A stretch of 64,000 nt of DNA. It comes from an uncultured Gammaproteobacteria bacterium (GTDB lineage Bacteria; Pseudomonadota; Gammaproteobacteria; Pseudomonadales; Pseudohongiellaceae). This document shows, piece after piece, positions 41,969-52,264 of the stretch (its first letter is position 1; every line of letters starts with the position of its first letter). The notes under the pieces were generated by a model. The model was not told where the DNA came from. It was given only the letters and a program-made list of their open reading frames with translations, and did no database searches. The translations under genes were made by a program, and so were the position numbers. The stretch spans positions 1 to 64,000 of the forward strand of contig CAJWVZ010000010.1 of NCBI GenBank assembly GCA_913048385.1, written 5' to 3'.

Positions 41969-44305
41969 GTGAAAAATCGGCTCGTCAGGGTGTTAAAAAT
42001 TCTGCCAACACTAGCAATCGTTGGAACAGCTGGCCTTCTTATGGTTGCCGCCGCTGCCTACTTGTATTTGGCCCCGAGATTACCAGAGGCGGAAAATTAT
42101 CGAAATGTTAGGCTTGAGACTCCCCTGAGGATATACACGTCAGATGGCTTTCTAATTGATGAGATTGGCAATCGCCGAAACCCAGTAACCTTTGAGGAAA
42201 TACCCAAAGTTCTTATTGACGCTCTGATAGCGACGGAAGATGCACGTTTTTATTCCCATCCCGGGGTCGATTTTCAGAGCCTTTTAAGAGGTCTCTATGG
42301 TTTCATGCGAGGCGTTAATTTAGGGGGCGGCAGCACCATCACTATGCAACTTGCTAATAATCTCTCTTTTGACAGTGACAACGTATATTTGAGAAAGTTC
42401 AAGGAAATTCCCTTTGCTCTACAAATCCAACAAGAGTTAACAAAAGAAGAAGTTCTTACCCTTTATTTAAACACGATTTATTTTGGAGCTGGAGCCGACG
42501 GCATCGGAGCTGCCGCCTATATTTATTATGGTAAGCTCCCAAGTGAACTAACGCTGGCCGAGGCAGCAATGATGGTTTCACTCCTGCCCTGCCCGTCTAC
42601 TTGCAATCCGCTAGCAAACCCTCAGAGGTCGATTGAGCGTCGACGTACTCGACTAAAAAACATGGTTCGCGAGGGAATGATTGATAACACCGACTTCCTT
42701 CTGGCTGATGCTGCGCCGATCACGGCTTCACCTCACGGCCGAAATATAGAAATCCCTGCACCATTTGTCGCCGAGATGGTAAGACAAAACCTTTTCTCTC
42801 AATACGGTGAAAAAATTTACTCTCAAGGGTTCGAAGTTACCACCAGCATAGACAGCGACAAACAAATTGCAGCAGCAGAATCCCTGACTTTTGGTCTTGA
42901 AAACTACTATGACCGAAAGCATGGTTATAGAGGCCCGAGTGAAACCCTTTTAGATGAAGATTTTGAAACTTTGATGAAAAAGCTATCGACTTTTTCAAAA
43001 TACGGTAACCAAGAACCTGCTGTGGTTACAAAAGTGAACGAGAAGAGTTTCAATGCCCTGCGTAAAAATGGTCAAGAAGTAAAGGTAGAGTGGGACGGAA
43101 TATCTTGGGCATATGCTTTTCAAAGCAGAAACGAGGCTTGGCCTCCGCCATCTGAAGCCGCTGACTCCGTCACTGTTGGCGATTTGATTTACCTGAGAGC
43201 GAGCGAACGGCATTGGGAGCTCGGCCAGATACCGGATATCGAAGGAGCTCTTGTATCAATTTCTCCAAAAAACGGGAGAATATTGGCTTTAGTCGGCGGA
43301 TACGACTTTAGAAAAAGTCAGATTAACAGAGTTCTAATTCCGCGCCCACCAGGTTCTAATTTCAAACCGTTCGTCTACGGAGCAGCAATTGAGGAGGGAT
43401 ATACCGCGGCGACAATAATTAACGATGCTCCAATTACCCGTGGAGATTATCGTCCGAATAATTATGAAAATAATTTTTTGGGTCCAATGACTCTCCGTTA
43501 TGCGCTAAAAGAATCTCGAAATGTCCCCACTGTTCGTCTTTATGACCAACTTGGATCAGAAAAATCTCTCTCGTTTGCAGCAAAACTTGGGATACCCACG
43601 GAAGGCTTTCCTCGCAACGACCTTACAATAGCTTTAGGTAGCAGGGACGTAACCCCATTGGACATAGTTACAGGATACGCCTCCATAGCGAACGGGGGGT
43701 TTAAAGTTGACCCTTGGTTGATTAAGGAGATTAAAAACTTAAGTGGCGAAACCCTCTTCAACGCTGACCCCAGACAAGTCTGTGTGAGCTGCAAAGATGA
43801 GGATGTGCCGACGAGAGCTCCCCGAGTTATAGATTCCCGAGTGGCGTTTATTCTTGGCTCAATGCTACGCTCGGTCATTGAAGAAGGGAGCGGCGCTCGG
43901 GTAAATCGGGAGTTGAATAGAGTCGATCTTAAAGGTAAAACTGGAACGACGAACGGGCCGCAAGAATTATGGTTTTCAGGTTTTAACGAAAACATAGCAA
44001 CGACGGTGTTTGTAGGTTTTGATCAGCCCCAGCCGCTTGGAGAACAAGAACAAGGGGCCACGATTGCAGTGCCGATCTGGATCGACTACATGAGGGAGGC
44101 GTTAAAAGGCCAGCCTATAGAGACCACAAGGAAACCAGATGGCATCGTCGACAGGCTCATTAATCAGAAGTCAGGGGAAGTCGCCACGCCTGGTGACTCT
44201 GGAAGCATGTTTGAATTCTTCCGAGTTGAGAATGCTCCAGACGGACAATCTGACACAGAGGAAAATGACCTTAAAGAATCGATAACAACCGAAACCTTGT
44301 TTTGA
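41969..44305 (+). CDS. mrcA: Penicillin-binding protein 1A (bifunctional)
   Basis: 778 residues, GTG start. One membrane anchor (about residues 12-33), GT51 glycosyltransferase domain (EDARFYSHPGVDFQSLLRG, GGGSTITMQLANNL, KEIPFALQIQQELTKEEVLTLYLN), an OB-like insert and the transpeptidase domain with PPGSNFKPFVY (SxxK), SRN (KESRNVPT) and KTGTT. Acts in the periplasm on peptidoglycan. Ends 5 nt from rpmE, convergently. In relatives pilMNOPQ lies between it and aroK; those genes are absent here. Confidence 0.96.
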   Translation: MKNRLVRVLKILPTLAIVGTAGLLMVAAAAYLYLAPRLPEAENYRNVRLETPLRIYTSDGFLIDEIGNRRNPVTFEEIPKVLIDALIATEDARFYSHPGVDFQSLLRGLYGFMRGVNLGGGSTITMQLANNLSFDSDNVYLRKFKEIPFALQIQQELTKEEVLTLYLNTIYFGAGADGIGAAAYIYYGKLPSELTLAEAAMMVSLLPCPSTCNPLANPQRSIERRRTRLKNMVREGMIDNTDFLLADAAPITASPHGRNIEIPAPFVAEMVRQNLFSQYGEKIYSQGFEVTTSIDSDKQIAAAESLTFGLENYYDRKHGYRGPSETLLDEDFETLMKKLSTFSKYGNQEPAVVTKVNEKSFNALRKNGQEVKVEWDGISWAYAFQSRNEAWPPPSEAADSVTVGDLIYLRASERHWELGQIPDIEGALVSISPKNGRILALVGGYDFRKSQINRVLIPRPPGSNFKPFVYGAAIEEGYTAATIINDAPITRGDYRPNNYENNFLGPMTLRYALKESRNVPTVRLYDQLGSEKSLSFAAKLGIPTEGFPRNDLTIALGSRDVTPLDIVTGYASIANGGFKVDPWLIKEIKNLSGETLFNADPRQVCVSCKDEDVPTRAPRVIDSRVAFILGSMLRSVIEEGSGARVNRELNRVDLKGKTGTTNGPQELWFSGFNENIATTVFVGFDQPQPLGEQEQGATIAVPIWIDYMREALKGQPIETTRKPDGIVDRLINQKSGEVATPGDSGSMFEFFRVENAPDGQSDTEENDLKESITTETLF

Positions 44306-44310
44306 TCTAA

Positions 44311-44520
44311 CTAGACTCGTCGCGCCGCGAAACGTTTCTTAAACTTATCTACCCGCCCACCGGAATCAAGAATTTTCTGCTTACCTGTATAAAATGGGTG
44401 GCACGCCGAACAAACTTCGATCGTGATGTCTTTACCCATAGTCGACTTTGTTTCTATCGTATTCCCACACGAACACGTAGCTTTCATCACATCATAGGAC
44501 GGATGGATATCTGGTTTCAT
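44311..44520 (-). CDS. rpmE: 50S ribosomal protein L31
   Basis: 69 residues from ATG 44520 with GGAG upstream; earlier in-frame start at 44541 is weaker. [21 protein letters not shown] and [29 protein letters not shown]: zinc-type (C+) L31 with four Cys (CSC, CSAC). Divergent partner priA lies beyond the chorismate mutase gene. Confidence 0.96.
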   Translation of the reverse strand: MKPDIHPSYDVMKATCSCGNTIETKSTMGKDITIEVCSACHPFYTGKQKILDSGGRVDKFKKRFAARRV

Positions 44521-44717
44521 AATAAATTCTCCGCGACGCACAATAAAGTGTCGCTATTCAAAAACGAACGCTTCAAAAATGACAAAAATCTGGGATATTC
44601 CGCAATTGTATCAGAGAAAATGGCGATGCCCAGCTGATCAGGAGCAGGATTCTAACAGAGAGAAGATCAGAAGCAAATAATAACCCTGTGACGCGTTTTT
44701 AACTTATTCAGCTAGGA

Positions 44718-45005
44718 TCACCTCAATTTTTTGTGATTTGCGACTACTTCTTCCATAATCAAAGCGAAAAGCGACTCGACTAGGCTGCCACTTAGCCCAA
44801 ATTTTTTGCTGTAATCCCTTAATGAACTTAGCTTTTCTGTCTCTCTCTTACCGTCCAGCGCTTCAAGACTGTATGCTGCCTTGACCTCTCCCACTTGTTG
44901 GGTGATCTCAAAACGTTTCGCAAGCAAATCAACTATTTGAAGATCGACCTGATCTAACTGCTGGCGTTTAATCTTTAACTCCTCCGGTATCTCTGAGATC
45001 GTCAT
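44718..45005 (-). CDS. Chorismate mutase, AroQ type
   Basis: 95 residues from ATG 45005 with GGGAG seven nt upstream. All-alpha AroQ fold: EELKIKRQQLDQVDLQIVDLLAKRFEITQQVGEVKA with the N-terminal catalytic Arg and later Lys, and a closing helix LVESLFALIMEEVVANHKK. Stand-alone domain with no dehydratase or dehydrogenase fused. Could convert chorismate to prephenate, or be a pathway-specific mutase; linkage to shikimate genes supports the former. Confidence 0.8.
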   Translation of the reverse strand: MTISEIPEELKIKRQQLDQVDLQIVDLLAKRFEITQQVGEVKAAYSLEALDGKRETEKLSSLRDYSKKFGLSGSLVESLFALIMEEVVANHKKLR

Positions 45006-45164
45006 ATTCTTACTCCCTTTTTTTGCAAACAATCAGTCGTTTCTAGCCTGAGCATTTTCGACTTAACAAAAGATCCTGTTTAAAGCGAACCATACACTGC
45101 GGTTGCGGGTCAATCACAAATGAATCTTACTGAGTTTTAATTACCGAAGCCTTATAATATTCAA

Positions 45165-47456
45165 ATGCTAAAAGCTAACTTTTTAAAAAGGCACGGGGAC
45201 AGTCCCGACAATTTATTCGAAAAATACCAAGGCTTAATATTGCGAGTGGCAATTCCCTCTCCTATGCGGACCCACTTCGATTACTTGCCTCCCAAGGAAA
45301 CTTCATCAAAAACGGGAAGTCTCCTGCCTGGGAGCCGGGTACTTGTGCCTTTCGGTAAACGGAACATTTTAGGATTTGTCTTAGCACACGCTAATGGATC
45401 AAATATTGGTTCAATTAAACTAAAAGCCATAATTCGTGCCTTGGATGAGGAGCCTACCGTATCACCGGCGCTGCTAAAAACCCTGATTTGGGCCTCAGAG
45501 TACTACCAACACCCTATAGGCGAAGTTTTATCGACAGCAATTCCATCAAAATTACGATCGCCCAGCCCCAAGATTTCTAAAAGCTATGCATGGGTATCTA
45601 AGAGCAACGACAAAGCTTACTCCGACTTGAAGCGAAAACCCCGCCAAATGGCGCTTCTAAATTTCATCCGCAATAACACAACTGCCATGTCAACGAATGA
45701 CATCAGAGCACAAGGATTTGACTCATCGTTGTTATTGAAACTTGAATCGAGCGGTCTCTTAATCAGAAAAGCCATGGCAGCCCCTCCCGGTCCCTCAACA
45801 TCTTTAGTGCCAAAAACAAGCACAATTATCAATTCAAATGTAATCTTGAACTCAGAGCAGAAAGCCGCCCTTAAATCAATAAGCTCATCCCAAAACCGAT
45901 TCTCAACATTTCTCCTCGACGGGGTAACGGGCTCAGGAAAAACTGAAGTTTACATAGAGGCTATCTCTCAACAAATTAAACTAAAGTCTCAGTGTCTTGT
46001 ATTAGTACCTGAAATTGGTTTAACCCCACAAACATTTAGTCGATTTAAAAAACGATTTGATTGTCCTATTATAATGTACCATTCAGGCTTATCCGCAAAA
46101 AACAAGATGATAGCTTGGTCCCAAGCGTGTGATAAAAACCCTTTTATTGTAGTAGGAACAAGATCTTCTGTATTCCTTCCGATGCCCAATCTAAGTTTAA
46201 TTGTGATTGATGAAGAGCACGACTCCTCATACAAGCAACAGGAAGGCTTTCGTTATTCAGCCAGAGATTTCGCTGTGATGCGCGCGCACAACGAGGGCTT
46301 TCCAGTAATTTTGGGATCGGCAACGCCAAGCCTTGAAAGTCTTCACAATACGATTATTGGAAAATCTACCCGACTAGAACTGTCACAACCGGCGACCGAA
46401 GCTAAACCGAATACCACCCGAATAATTGACATTAACAGTATTGGCTTAGAGGAAGGATTCTCAGAACCGTTACTCGAAAAAATGTCAGAACATTTATTGC
46501 AAGAAAACCAAATCCTAATTTTTATAAACCGACGGGGATTTGCTCCAGTTCTTTTCTGTGACACATGTGGCTGGGCTTCAGAATGCGACTCCTGCATCTC
46601 ACGAATGACAGTTCACAGTAACCCTGCAAAACTACGATGTCATCATTGCGCCCGAAGCAGGTCGATTCCGTCAAAGTGCCCGAATTGCGGCTCTTCGAAA
46701 CTGGAGACATATGGTCTGGGAACACAAAAAATTGAAAACTTTCTTACACACCGATTTCCAACAATCCCAAAAATTAGAATTGATCGGGATTCAACACGCG
46801 GAAATTCTAACCTAAATAAAAAACTGAACGAAATTTCATCTGGAAAGTCCTGCTTACTGATCGGTACTCAGATGTTAGCTAAAGGTCATCATTTTCCAAA
46901 TATTTCTCTCGTTATCGTGCTTGATGCTGATGCTGGGCTTTTTAGCTCGGATTTTCGTGGTCAAGAACAGATGGCTCAAACACTAATCCAAGTTTCTGGA
47001 CGCGCGGGTCGCGGCTTGAATGCAGGCGAGGTAATAATACAATCTCGTCACCCGAATCACGAAACCCTTAATCTAATAGCATCTCGATCCTTTAAAAAAC
47101 TGGCGCAACTGCAACTCATCGAGCGTAAAAATGGCGATTTACCACCCTTTGCCCACCTGTGCCTTCTGCGCGGAGAATCTAAGAATCTAAAAGATGCTGA
47201 CGAGTTTCTAAAAAAGATTTTAGTCCTTTCCAAAACCCTTAAGTTAGAAACCAAAAAGGACATCATTAGACTCGGACCAATACCAGCACCTAGAGAAAAA
47301 AGAGCGGGAAGGTTCAGAGTTCACTTAATCTTGAAAAGTCAAACTCGCTCGCTCTTACAAAATCATTTAAAAGAGCTTCTTATTCTTATTTTTGAAAAAG
47401 GCGTTCCGAGAAAAGTTCGCTTCCATGTGGATGTAGATCCAATAGAAATGCTTTAA
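45165..47456 (+). CDS. priA: Primosomal replication protein N' (PriA helicase)
   Basis: 763 residues. N-terminal 3'BD domain (LRVAIPSPMRTHFDYLPP), Walker A GVTGSGKT at 253-260, DEEH in LIVIDEEHDSSYKQQEGFRYSARD, and the zinc insert with paired Cys (CDTCGWASECDSC, CHHC, CPNCGS). Restarts stalled replication forks. argS, found just downstream in some relatives, is absent; a SPOR protein follows directly. Confidence 0.96.
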   Translation: MLKANFLKRHGDSPDNLFEKYQGLILRVAIPSPMRTHFDYLPPKETSSKTGSLLPGSRVLVPFGKRNILGFVLAHANGSNIGSIKLKAIIRALDEEPTVSPALLKTLIWASEYYQHPIGEVLSTAIPSKLRSPSPKISKSYAWVSKSNDKAYSDLKRKPRQMALLNFIRNNTTAMSTNDIRAQGFDSSLLLKLESSGLLIRKAMAAPPGPSTSLVPKTSTIINSNVILNSEQKAALKSISSSQNRFSTFLLDGVTGSGKTEVYIEAISQQIKLKSQCLVLVPEIGLTPQTFSRFKKRFDCPIIMYHSGLSAKNKMIAWSQACDKNPFIVVGTRSSVFLPMPNLSLIVIDEEHDSSYKQQEGFRYSARDFAVMRAHNEGFPVILGSATPSLESLHNTIIGKSTRLELSQPATEAKPNTTRIIDINSIGLEEGFSEPLLEKMSEHLLQENQILIFINRRGFAPVLFCDTCGWASECDSCISRMTVHSNPAKLRCHHCARSRSIPSKCPNCGSSKLETYGLGTQKIENFLTHRFPTIPKIRIDRDSTRGNSNLNKKLNEISSGKSCLLIGTQMLAKGHHFPNISLVIVLDADAGLFSSDFRGQEQMAQTLIQVSGRAGRGLNAGEVIIQSRHPNHETLNLIASRSFKKLAQLQLIERKNGDLPPFAHLCLLRGESKNLKDADEFLKKILVLSKTLKLETKKDIIRLGPIPAPREKRAGRFRVHLILKSQTRSLLQNHLKELLILIFEKGVPRKVRFHVDVDPIEML

Positions 47457-47567
47457 GAATAAAAGAAGTCAATGTTACTCTATTTTATATCGATTCAACC
47501 GATACATTTTGGTAGCACCCTCTTGACAAGAGATAGAACTGATACTCACCGTTTATGTGATCTACAA

Positions 47568-48161
47568 ATGAACCAAGACTTTGCAAAAATTCGCCCAGAA
47601 CCTCTTTTAGATCGGAAGATTGTTCAAGCACCACCAAAATGGCACCTAATGCTAACAGGTATGTCGGTCGGTGTTGCATTAGGTATCTTTGGTTGTGCGT
47701 TATTTTACCTGTCAGGAATGGTTCCTCCTTTAGCTTCTCAGACCTCATCTATTTCAGCGAGCTCTTCAGATATACGACCAGCAGAAAAAGCTACTCCTGA
47801 AATAACAGTTGAACCAAAACTCGAGCTTGAATTTTTCACCGCTCTCGCTGACTGGGAGGTCCCAGTCAACGCTATTCCAATAAATATTTCTGAAGAGTCT
47901 GTTGAGAATTTAAAAGAAGACGAACTTTCTAGCGCTTATTTACTGCAAACAGGGGCTTTTATTCAAAGAGAATTAGCTGATTCAGAAGCCAATCGACTTC
48001 AAGCTCTCGGAGTCACCGCCCAGGTTAAGCGACAAAACCTTCCAGGTCGCGTTCTTTTCTTGGTTCAGTCAGGACCCTATCAAAACAGCTCTGCACTCAA
48101 TCAAGCGGAAGCGCTACTCCGTGAAAATCGAGTCTCATCCTTACGACTCACAGTTCAGTAG
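47568..48161 (+). CDS. SPOR-domain cell-division protein (FtsN-like)
   Basis: 197 residues from ATG 47568; an in-frame ATG at 47472 gives a longer form whose first 30 residues do not fit FtsN. Short cytoplasmic part, one membrane helix (WHLMLTGMSVGVALGIFGCALFYLSG, about residues 25-50), linker, and a C-terminal SPOR domain (YLLQTGAFIQRELADSEANRL, VLFLVQSGPYQNSSALNQAE). Binds denuded glycan at the septum by family precedent. The short linker and position between priA and hslV match ftsN. Confidence 0.8.
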   Translation: MNQDFAKIRPEPLLDRKIVQAPPKWHLMLTGMSVGVALGIFGCALFYLSGMVPPLASQTSSISASSSDIRPAEKATPEITVEPKLELEFFTALADWEVPVNAIPINISEESVENLKEDELSSAYLLQTGAFIQRELADSEANRLQALGVTAQVKRQNLPGRVLFLVQSGPYQNSSALNQAEALLRENRVSSLRLTVQ

Positions 48162-48314
48162 TATTTTTCTCTAGTCAGCGACTTGATTTCCATCAAAAAC
48201 ACACAATAATAGACTCAAGATATCGCTGAAGTATCGACGGCTCGCTCGACCCGGAAAAATAGTGTTACTCACGTTTGCTCTGCTAGCTTTACTAACACCA
48301 TTAGGAGACTTATC

Positions 48315-48854
48315 TTGGAACAATTTAGGGGCACTACCATCGTTTCGGTACGGCGTGGGAACAAAGTTGTTATAGCAGGTGATGGTCAAGTATCACTCGG
48401 AAACACGGTACTAAAAGGTAACGCAAAAAAAGTTAGGAGACTTTATGATGGAAAAGTCATTGCTGGTTTTGCTGGAGGTACTGCGGATGCGTTTTCATTA
48501 TTTGAAAGATTTGAGGAACAACTTGGTTTGCATAACGGAAAATTAGTTCGCGCTGCCGTAGAGCTAGCAAAACTTTGGCGAACAGAACGATCCTTACGAC
48601 GCCTTGAAGCAATGCTACTAATTGCAGATCATGAAGCATCACTAATCATCAGTGGAAATGGCGATGTCATAGAGCCAGAAGATGCTCTAATGGCAATTGG
48701 GTCAGGAGGCATGTACGCACATTCTGCAGCAAAAGCCTTACTTAGAAATACCAAACTTGATCCTGAAGAAATTGCTAAGAAAAGTTTGGAGATAGCTGCT
48801 GAAATCTGCGTTTATACTAATCAGTCGCACACAATTGAGACTCTCGGGTCGTAA
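48315..48854 (+). CDS. hslV: HslV peptidase of the HslVU protease
   Basis: 179 residues, TTG start (48315) fixed by AGGAGACTTATC. Residues MEQFRG precede the catalytic TTIVSVRRG (new N-terminal Thr). [27 protein letters not shown] follows in the usual way (cores [16 protein letters not shown]), then GSGGMYA. Forms a two-ring proteolytic core with HslU; cytoplasmic. hslU begins 52 bp later. Confidence 0.97.
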   Translation: MEQFRGTTIVSVRRGNKVVIAGDGQVSLGNTVLKGNAKKVRRLYDGKVIAGFAGGTADAFSLFERFEEQLGLHNGKLVRAAVELAKLWRTERSLRRLEAMLLIADHEASLIISGNGDVIEPEDALMAIGSGGMYAHSAAKALLRNTKLDPEEIAKKSLEIAAEICVYTNQSHTIETLGS

Positions 48855-48906
48855 GACCTACCTCTTTCTCACAAACCACGTTCATCAATTTTTTGAGATT
48901 TGAAGA

Positions 48907-50265
48907 ATGACACTTAGTAAAAATATAATTCCACAAAATAACGTGATGACTCCAAGAGAAATTACATCAGAACTTGATAGGCATATTGTTGGACAGGCTT
49001 CAGCAAAACGTGCCGTTGCAATTGCACTTCGTAACCGTTGGAGGCGGATGCAGCTTAGCGGGGATCTGAAGAATGAAATTACACCAAAAAATATTTTAAT
49101 GATCGGCCCGACCGGCGTGGGTAAAACCGAAATTGCTCGACGATTAGCCAAACTCTCGAATGCGCCTTTTATAAAGGTTGAAGCAACGAAATTTACGGAG
49201 GTTGGTTATGTCGGAAGAGATGTAGAATCAATGATACGCGATCTGACAGAGATAGCAGTAAAAATAGTTCGCACTGACGCCATGAAACGTGTTCAAAACA
49301 AAGCCTCTGATAGAGCAGAAGAGCGCGTATTAAATCTGCTTCTTCCAACAAGCGAAACTTTAGAAACGAATGAAAAAACAAACAACACCCGTCAAGTTTT
49401 TCGAAAAAAACTTAGAGAAGGACTTTTGCACGGTAAAGAAATCGAAGCTGAAATAAAAGATAACCACTCCGAAGTTGACATCATGGCACCCCCGGGTATG
49501 GAAGAAATGACCAGCCAACTGAAAGGAATGTTCTCCCAGATAAGCAATGGAAAGAAAAAAATTCGACGTTTAACGGTTGAGGATGCATTGAAAATTTTTA
49601 AGGACGAGGAAGCGTCCAAACTTATCAATAGTGACGATATTTCTTCTCGCGCTACTGATTTGGCCGAACAAAGCGGGATCGTTTTTATAGACGAAATCGA
49701 TAAAGTTTGCAGCAAACATGATCATAACAGCCAAAGTGTTTCTCGCGAGGGGGTACAACGAGATTTACTTCCTCTGATCGAGGGATCCACAGTGACTACA
49801 AAATACGGCAGCGTTAAAACCGACCACATCCTTTTTATAGCATCCGGAGCATTTCATCTGAGTAAACCATCCGACCTAATTCCAGAACTGCAAGGACGAT
49901 TACCTATACGCGTAGAGCTTGATGCCTTAACGGCCGACGATTTTAAGCGAATTTTAGTTGAACCTTATGCTTCTCTTACTCAACAATACGCGGCACTTTT
50001 AAATACGGAAGGACTAAAACTAAAATTCTCAAAAGACGGAATTGAAGCAATTGCAAAGATGGCTTTCATGGTAAATAGCCAAACAGAAAACATTGGAGCT
50101 CGCAGACTTCATACCATAATGGAAAGGCTTCTCGAAGAAATCTCATTTTCTGCGGCAGACATGGCAATTGGAGATCAAAGCACGATAATAATTAATAAAG
50201 CCTTTGTAGAAAAACAACTAAGCGAGCTAGTGAAAGATGAAGATTTAAGCCGATATATTTTATGA
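48907..50265 (+). CDS. hslU: HslU ATPase of the HslVU protease
   Basis: 452 residues. Walker A GPTGVGKT at 67-74, GYVGRD pore motif ([15 protein letters not shown]), intermediate domain with RRLTVEDA, Walker [11 protein letters not shown], sensor region ending in the conserved C-terminal RYIL used to activate HslV. Unfoldase partner of HslV. Confidence 0.97.
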   Translation: MTLSKNIIPQNNVMTPREITSELDRHIVGQASAKRAVAIALRNRWRRMQLSGDLKNEITPKNILMIGPTGVGKTEIARRLAKLSNAPFIKVEATKFTEVGYVGRDVESMIRDLTEIAVKIVRTDAMKRVQNKASDRAEERVLNLLLPTSETLETNEKTNNTRQVFRKKLREGLLHGKEIEAEIKDNHSEVDIMAPPGMEEMTSQLKGMFSQISNGKKKIRRLTVEDALKIFKDEEASKLINSDDISSRATDLAEQSGIVFIDEIDKVCSKHDHNSQSVSREGVQRDLLPLIEGSTVTTKYGSVKTDHILFIASGAFHLSKPSDLIPELQGRLPIRVELDALTADDFKRILVEPYASLTQQYAALLNTEGLKLKFSKDGIEAIAKMAFMVNSQTENIGARRLHTIMERLLEEISFSAADMAIGDQSTIIINKAFVEKQLSELVKDEDLSRYIL

Positions 50266-50318
50266 TTGTATTTCTCATTTCTTAAAACCCCAAGAACGGT
50301 AAGGTTCCAAAAATTCGA

Positions 50319-50702
50319 ATGCGTCCCATCAAAATAATCCTACATAAAGGAAGCGCTCAACTGGAACTGTCATATTCCAATGATCAGAATTACATCCTCT
50401 CCGCAGAGTTTCTTAGAGTATCATCACCTTCAGCGGAGGTTCGTGGCCATGGACCTGGACAAGAAATACTTCAAACCGGGAAACGCTTTGTTACTATTAA
50501 AAACGTAGAGTCAATCGGTAATTACGCCATAAAACTGGTATTCAGCGATAAGCACAACACAGGAATCTATAGTTGGATTTATCTTTTAGAGTTAGCCAAA
50601 AATCAAGAGCAATTATGGAGGAAGTACCTTGAAAAGCTGACGCAGGCCAAAGGGAGTCGAGAGCCATTGCCTCCTGACACACAAGTCATTAATATAACGT
50701 AA
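50319..50702 (+). CDS. DUF971 (GBBH-like N-terminal domain) protein
   Basis: 127 residues. Family pattern: ILHKGSAQLELSYSNDQNYILSAEFLRVSSPSAEVRGHGPGQ (core LRVSSPSAEVRGHG), then ITIxxVExIGNYAIKLVFSDKHNTGIYSWIYL-type ending (VESIGNYAIKLVFSD). Found alone between hslU and ubiE in many gammaproteobacteria; likely binds metal or acts with Fe-S enzymes, but its function is not settled. ATG 50319. Confidence 0.9.
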   Translation: MRPIKIILHKGSAQLELSYSNDQNYILSAEFLRVSSPSAEVRGHGPGQEILQTGKRFVTIKNVESIGNYAIKLVFSDKHNTGIYSWIYLLELAKNQEQLWRKYLEKLTQAKGSREPLPPDTQVINIT

Positions 50703-50761
50703 ATCTAAAGCTTCAAACCCAGTTAAAAATCAACGGGTATCACCCGACGAAATCGATTCTT

Positions 50762-51550
50762 ATGTCTGATAAACCAATTCAAAGCGCATCTCCAATAACG
50801 TCTAGCGACGCTACCACTCACTTTGGATATGAAACAGTACCCATACCAGAGAAAGAAAAACGTGTAGGGGACGTATTTCGATCCGTAGCAACTCAATATG
50901 ACATTATGAACGATATTATGTCTCTTGGAACTCATAGGCTCATGAAGCGCATTACAATCGAGTATAGCGGCTTGAAACCAGGCCATCGCGTTCTTGATCT
51001 AGCCGGCGGCACTGGTGACTTTAGTCTGCGCTTTTCCCCTATCGTTGGAGAGAAAGGCCAAGTTGTTCTAGCTGACATTAATGACGCAATGCTTGCGGTT
51101 GGTCGCGACCGAATTATTGATAAGGGATCCAATCAAAATATTTTTATTGCACAGGTTAATGCTGAAACCCTTCCTTTTAAAGATGAATCGTTTGACTGCG
51201 TCTGCATCGCCTATGGTTTAAGAAACGTTACTGATAAATTTTCTGCGCTTAAATCTATGTATAGGGTTTTGAAACCAGGTGGACGGGTCTTAATTTTAGA
51301 ATTTTCAAAACCTAAAAATAAATTTGTTAAAACAACCTATAGAGCATTTTCAGCTCTATGGCCTTTGGCCGGTAAAGTCATTGCAGGGGATTCTGAAAGC
51401 TACCGATATTTAGTTGAGTCAATTCGAATGCATCCCGATCAGGAAACACTGAAAACCATGCTCGAAGACGCAAATTTTACCGATTGCAAATACTATGATT
51501 TACTTAATGGGGTATGTGCTATTCATATCGGTTTTAAACCATCAATGTGA
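50762..51550 (+). CDS. ubiE: Ubiquinone/menaquinone C-methyltransferase UbiE
   Basis: 262 residues. Begins with an ordinary variable segment, then EKEKRVGDVFRSVATQYDIMND (family start VxxVFxxVAxxYDxMND), SAM site VLDLAGGTGDFSLRF, and GYGLRN-type motif as IAYGLRNVTD, VLKPGGRVLILEFSKP. Methylates 2-octaprenyl-6-methoxy-benzoquinol. Stop overlaps the GTG of ubiJ (GTGA). Confidence 0.97.
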   Translation: MSDKPIQSASPITSSDATTHFGYETVPIPEKEKRVGDVFRSVATQYDIMNDIMSLGTHRLMKRITIEYSGLKPGHRVLDLAGGTGDFSLRFSPIVGEKGQVVLADINDAMLAVGRDRIIDKGSNQNIFIAQVNAETLPFKDESFDCVCIAYGLRNVTDKFSALKSMYRVLKPGGRVLILEFSKPKNKFVKTTYRAFSALWPLAGKVIAGDSESYRYLVESIRMHPDQETLKTMLEDANFTDCKYYDLLNGVCAIHIGFKPSM

Positions 51551-52218
51551 CTAAGTTAATTACTATGCCTTCTTTGCTCGAAACCTTTGTTTTTCAGACA
51601 GTAGAAATGCTTTTAAATGGGGCAATAGCTCGAGACAAACATTCTAGAACTTTGTTAAAAGGCCTCAATGGAAAAAGCTTCGAGTTTTTTTTTACAGATA
51701 CTCGGAAGACCCTGGGACTTATTTTTTTCGACTCAAGAATTACAATAAGAAATTCCCAACTCTGCGAAATCAACCAACTGCCCGATGTTAAGATTAGTGC
51801 AAGCTCTCTGAATTTTGCCGATCTTTTACTAGCACGCGATAAAACTAAAAAAATTGCCAACAAAAAATTTGAACTTAACGGCGATGCAAATTTAGCAAAT
51901 CAGCTATATTCAGTGGTTGAAAAAATTGATTTTCGATGGGACGACTTTTTTACTCTAATAGCCGGTGACATTGTTACAAACGAAATGTCAGGAATAAATA
52001 AAGAAATTAAACAATTTAATACGGAAGGATTAAGGCGGCTAGCAAATAGTCTTGACGATTTTTTATCTGAAGAACTACGACTTACTCCCACCAGAGATCG
52101 AATAGACACTCTAGGTGAAACCATCGACAACCTACGGCTGAGATTAGATCGTGCTGAAGCAAAGATTTCATATGTTTCTCGAAAGCTTCAACAAAAAAAC
52201 GCTCTTAAAACAGCATAA
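51547..52218 (+). CDS. ubiJ: Ubiquinone biosynthesis accessory factor UbiJ
   Basis: 223 residues, GTG start coupled to ubiE. N-terminal SCP2-like lipid-binding domain (NLxxA, LNGKSFEFFFTDTRKTLGLIF), C-terminal coiled coil with REELxLTPTRDRID-like SEELRLTPTRDRIDTL and LRLRLDRAEAKI. UbiJ organises the Ubi complex with UbiK. Position between ubiE and ubiB is diagnostic. Confidence 0.92.
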   Translation: MTKLITMPSLLETFVFQTVEMLLNGAIARDKHSRTLLKGLNGKSFEFFFTDTRKTLGLIFFDSRITIRNSQLCEINQLPDVKISASSLNFADLLLARDKTKKIANKKFELNGDANLANQLYSVVEKIDFRWDDFFTLIAGDIVTNEMSGINKEIKQFNTEGLRRLANSLDDFLSEELRLTPTRDRIDTLGETIDNLRLRLDRAEAKISYVSRKLQQKNALKTA

Positions 52219-52264
52219 GTTGTGACGATCAACCGTTGATGATATCTTCGGCTCCTTAAAATTC